Shown piece after piece: positions 60,301-64,000 of a DNA stretch of 64,000 nucleotides (position 1 is its first letter; every line of letters starts with the position of its first letter). Below the pieces are notes generated by a model that had not been told where the DNA came from, made no database searches, and saw only the letters and a list, made by a program, of their open reading frames with translations. The stretch lies in assembly GCA_003550305.1 (NCBI GenBank), contig QKYT01000067.1, positions 184,914 through 248,913 of the forward strand. The letters are read 5' to 3'. The position numbers were made by a program, and so were the translations under genes. The stretch comes from Glomus cerebriforme (lineage: Eukaryota > Glomeromycota > Glomeromycetes > Glomerales > Glomeraceae).

Positions 60301-61651
60301 AAGATTTTCCAATTTTGTTTCTCCTTCTTTTTCTAATAAAACTGAAAATATAAGGAATTTAGACAAATTTGGAAGAAAAACAAAGCAAAGATTTAGTTCT
60401 ATAACTGGAGGCGCAAGAAATTCAATTATGGTAAAGTGTTATTGATGATATATCTCTTTAATATTTAATTAAATAACTAATTCATTTCTTTGTAATTTTT
60501 TTTCGGTGAAAAACAGACTTTTAAGAACAAAGCATTAACAAGGAAGAGTTTCTCAATAAATATATTAAATGGAGGAGATTCACAATCAAACTCAGTTAGT
60601 AATAACTCGTCAGTCATAAGTCCACCAACGTCACCTTATTCAACCAATTATTCTGATTCGTTATTTGATGATACATCAAGTAAAATATATTCAAACAACA
60701 AATTACCACCAGGAATAAGTCCCGAAAAAAATTATATACCAAAAGAAGGTCATTTAATGACATTATTACCACCCGATATTGAAGAATTTGGACATAAAAG
60801 TGGTATTAATACTTGGATGATGGAAGGTCTGGCTTGTAGTGTATGTAGAGATAGTCTTGGTATTAATACTGTGTATAAATGTGAAGGATGTTCTATTATG
60901 ATACATGATGAATGTTTAAATGATATAGTTAACCCTTGTATACCTGCTAGTTTTGATGAATCAAAAATATCCGAGGCATTCCTAAGATTGTTTGCTTCCT
61001 TATTAAAAGATTATCGTTATTTTCTTGCAAATAAGATCAATCGTAGTGGTACAGATAGTCGTGCATGTGAAACAGTTGATAATGGATTTGGCGCTGTCGA
61101 AGACGCTAATGAATTATTTAAAAAAGATTTATTCTTAAAAACTGTCGATAAAGATGCAAAGGTAATTTACTCATATAGAAGGGGGAAGGATTTATAAGCA
61201 ACTATTAACAATTGACATGTTAATCTTTAGGCATTTTTATCTAATTTGTTGGATTCTCAATCATTTTCACAATTTATTACCGAGAGAGCAATAAGAGAAA
61301 GTGAAGATTATGATATACGCTATTTTGATGAAATTATAAAAGCAAAACTTAATAGATCAAAATTAAAATTATCGAAAGAATCAACAAGTTTTCTAGATGT
61401 AAGTAAGCAGTTTTTCTTTTAAAAAACAAGAAGGAAAAAATATTAACCACTTTCTATAATACGTCTAATAGGATACTTCATTTGATATATCACAAACTGT
61501 ACGTGCCATGAAACCTAATGAAGAAGGTCTTGATGAGTTAGGATTTGAGGGTTATATATGTCTACCTGATTGTTTTGATCCTGAATTAATATGTACTCCT
61601 CGTCCTGTACGTGATGGTTGGGCAAATGGTTTCGGTAAAGGTTGGAGATAG
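57307..61651 (+). CDS. DENN-domain protein with an internal C1 zinc finger
   Basis: Ten exons keep frame: 57307-58215, 58300-58368, 58456-58578, 58682-59046, 59122-59251, 59333-59611, 59735-60430, 60517-61161, 61231-61398, 61472-61651, giving 1187 residues. uDENN opens with FVDYIFLTGLP (about 11-21) and is split by a long acidic Ser/Asp-rich insert (about 30-270), resuming with FHGFVMTQEDGS. A Glu/Lys coiled coil lies at about 367-425. cDENN follows (about 445-640: VALAERKILIISSYLDML, YPFYWQGVFIPVLPARL). After a Ser/Asn-rich region comes a complete C1 finger (950-999, H..CSVC..CEGC..HDEC..C), then dDENN (about 1010-1130, FLRLFASLLKDYRYFL). Known: DENN modules are exchange factors for Rab GTPases. 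The C1 finger suggests lipid or membrane targeting. The target Rab is not evident. Confidence 0.9.
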
Positions 61652-62137
61652 ATAATTCTATTGAATTAATGTGTAATTTAATGTAATTTAGTTTATTATA
61701 ATTATACTTCTATATATATTTAGTAAATTAGTAGTAATTAGTAAAATATCTTTTATAATATTTATATTTGTATTTATTTATTTTAATATGAACTGAATAA
61801 CCGTTTGTTAAACTTTATTAAATAACATATATAAAATATATTAAAAATTATATTTAAAGTAAAATAAATAGATTTTTATAAGTAAATTAGAGTAAATTTA
61901 TTTATTGTGAAATACTACAAATATTATATATATAAATTACAGTATATACTTTCTAATTTTGTATTTATCAAAAAATATTTTTTTTGTATAAAGCCAAATA
62001 TATATTCAAAATGATTATTAATAAGTTTATTTAAAGTGATATTTTTTTTTTTTGAAGACGAGACGAACTTTTATTTAATGTGAGATAAAACAGGCAAATA
62101 AAAATTACACAAGTTCCCCATACCCCAGTGCCCAGTG
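61652..62137. other. Intergenic after the DENN gene
   Basis: AT-rich 3' flank of the DENN gene; no gene or repeat that I recognise. Confidence 0.4.
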
Positions 62138-64000
62138 CAGTGTTGGGCAATTGGACAATTCAAGGGTTTTGGACATTTGTCCAAAACCTGTACTCTTTTT
62201 TCATTGGACAATTTTGGACAAATCACGTGATTTATAATTATTATAATTTCAATTTTTATAATTAAAATTAATAATAAAAATTTACAGATTATTTATTAGG
62301 TTTATTATGTAAATATTTGGAATAATTTGTTAATTAAATTCAGGAAATACAGATATTTGGGTCTTTCTAGTTCTTTGATAAAAAGATCATGCAAATCCCT
62401 ATTTTGCATCAATAGCAATGGTAGGATATATATATGAACTTAATAACTCATTACTAGAATTTATTAGTTCTTCTGTAAAGACTAGATTCTGTAATCTTTA
62501 CTCTTCCATTAATAATTCATTCCATTCTTTTAATCTATCATTCCAATTTTATTTAATAATTATATAATTAGATGTTACATTTTGAAGATCTTTAAGTATC
62601 TTTCTAACATTATCTTGTGATTCTATATTAATAATTTTTTCATTTTCCTGATTTCTTGATTCATCAATAAGTGGTAATGCATAAAAATTTTTAATTTCAT
62701 ATTTTCCTTTCTTTTCATTTTCACTTTGATAAATATTAGCATGAAATTGTATCATAGTTACAACTTTTTCATGCTAAAAATAAATAGATAATTAATAATA
62801 AATTTATATTATAATATAAATAAATTAATACAACCTTTAATTTATTTCTTTGAGGAGTATGTAAAAATTCTATAGTTAAAAATAATCATTTCACAGATGC
62901 TGAATTTACACAAATATTAAAAATTCTTATAGTTACCAATCATAATTTCTTATACATTATAGAATAGTAATACTAGTAAACCAGAACATCATCACCAAAT
63001 TGACCATATATTTCATTATCAAAAGGTGATTTTTTTACTCAGTAGAATTCAAATTTAGCAAATAATTTAGTTAGACCATACTTTATAATAGTAACTAAAC
63101 CAATTTCCTATTATTGTAAAGTTAACAGTTTCTAAATTAGGATTAAATTTATTAATCTGATATTTGGAATGAAAGTAATAACAATGGCTGCTTCCAACTT
63201 TGTCACTAATTTTCAAGATATGTAATTATATTTTTAGCTAATGGTTGATCTGAATTCTGCTTCCAAAATTTAATAAAATATCTAAAAGATAAAGTAACAT
63301 CAAATAATTATGCCTTATCTAATTGTAATTTGTTAAGTACTTTGCAATAAGATTGCATTAGTATTAAAAGTTAAGAAATCTGAAACTAAAATAAATTATT
63401 CATAATTATTTGACAAATATTAGAAGATATAATTCATTAGTATTTTAAGTTTGAGATAATGAAGAAGCTATTTCAGATTTAAGAGGTTCATATTATGTGG
63501 CTAAATTCTATAAATATTTATTAATATTTTTTTATTTATATATTTTCAAATTAACAAAAAAATAAGTTTAAAAATATATAAAACTTTACTCATTCTTGTT
63601 TGCTTAATTCAAATCAAACTTTTAAAATAATCATAGTAAGAATTCCATCTTGTATCTCCAGATTTTATTATTGCATAATATTTGGAATAATGTTCTTTTT
63701 GATTTTTCAATAAAATATGAATTATTAGAATGATTAAAATAAGAAACTAATTTGATAGTATTAGTATAAAAATACTAGATTTTTTAAATATTTCTCTAAT
63801 AGTCAAGTTGCACTAATGTGCAAAACAAGATAAAAAGATATACAGCGCCAATTCCTTTTTTCCATTTTTAAATATTATATTTTTTGTTCTAGTTAGCTAA
63901 ATAGTCATATGGGCCAATTTTCAGAATTAGACTAAATTGAGATTTTTGTAAAAATTTAATTATTTTAGTAAGATATATATTACACAAATCTAAATTAAAT
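62138..64000 (-). mobile_element. Decayed hAT-like DNA transposon
   Basis: One end is visible at 62138 (CAGTGTTGGGCAATTGGAC), resembling the CAG-x-G-x-TGGGCAA ends of hAT elements, followed by a perfect 24-bp palindrome with core TTTTGGACATTTGTCCAAAA. Inside, on the minus strand at about 62930-62830, a RIFNICVNSASV segment and an FLHTPQRNKLK segment correspond to the hAT C-terminal dimerisation domain. They lead into a 68-codon frame (62755-62549, MIQFHANIYQSENEK) that is the protein's C-terminus. A stop (TGA) interrupts the dimerisation domain. Upstream transposase parts, to the end of the window, are unreadable. The other end is outside the window. Confidence 0.6.
62549..62930 (-). pseudogene. 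hAT transposase C-terminal relic
   Basis: The minus-strand reading contains the dimerisation-domain hallmark pattern (small residue, R-I-F, then S-A-S-V and a basic R-N-K-L-K end) and ends in a short open tail. TGA stands where a basic residue precedes the usual L-W/F pair, suggesting CGA to TGA. The frame also changes between the two halves, so no active protein can be made. Confidence 0.55.

Noticed and set aside
1..64000. tRNA or rRNA genes
   Set aside because: I looked for T-arm and anticodon-arm patterns and rRNA-like segments by eye and found none convincing; tRNAscan-SE would settle it.

Overview
The window looks like nuclear DNA of a filamentous fungus of the Glomeromycotina, most likely Rhizophagus or a close relative. 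I infer this from strongly AT-rich DNA with many homopolymer runs, short GT-AG introns of about 60-140 nt, fungal versions of mitochondrial and lipid genes (HEM25, MGR2, COX16, ATX1, KRE9/KNH-like), paired BTB-BACK-TLDc proteins, and decayed copies of families that I recall as highly multiplied in Rhizophagus irregularis. No database search was possible, so the genus is an inference. The scaffold has an 840-base N gap (51266-52105) and several single Ns.

Layout. 1-9.3 kb is repeat-rich and gene-poor: a decayed nuclease-plus-kinase effector-like gene, telomere-like repeats, a Tc1/mariner-like element with matched inverted ends, zinc-finger-like relics and a membrane-like frame broken only by TGA. 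9.7-18.2 kb is a compact block of conserved genes: an ING-family PHD protein, a PB1-domain relic, HEM25 (mitochondrial glycine carrier), MGR2/ROMO1 (TIM23 subunit), a small secreted protein and COX16. 18.2-24.2 kb holds palindromic miniature elements, a degenerate high-copy family member and a 1.4-kb noncoding element with inverted ends. 24.4-27.0 kb holds an apparently intact spliced Uma2-like PD-(D/E)XK nuclease-fold gene beside a decayed SAM/nuclease-like gene. 29.4-45 kb is mostly intergenic, with three genes: ATX1 copper chaperone, a very small serine palmitoyltransferase subunit, and a RapGAP protein with ankyrin-like repeats. 45.4-48.9 kb is a convergent pair of BTB-BACK-TLDc genes. 49-55 kb is AT-rich, with the gap and a second telomere-like tract in the opposite orientation to the first. 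55.0-55.6 kb is a GPI-anchored KRE9/KNH-type protein. 57.3-61.7 kb is a ten-exon DENN protein with a C1 zinc finger. 62.1-64.0 kb is a decayed hAT transposon.

How it fits together. Functional genes fall into housekeeping (mitochondrial import and assembly, haem precursor transport, copper delivery, sphingolipid synthesis, chromatin reading, small-GTPase control) and lineage-expanded families (BTB-TLDc, nuclease-fold proteins). Gene models below were rebuilt by following reading frame across GT-AG introns; each model I call intact keeps frame from ATG to stop.

Two patterns stand out in the accessory DNA. First, several unrelated relics carry nuclease-like domains. Second, decay appears biased to G:C-to-A:T transitions: paired transposon ends differ only by transitions, and conserved Trp or Arg codons have become stops.
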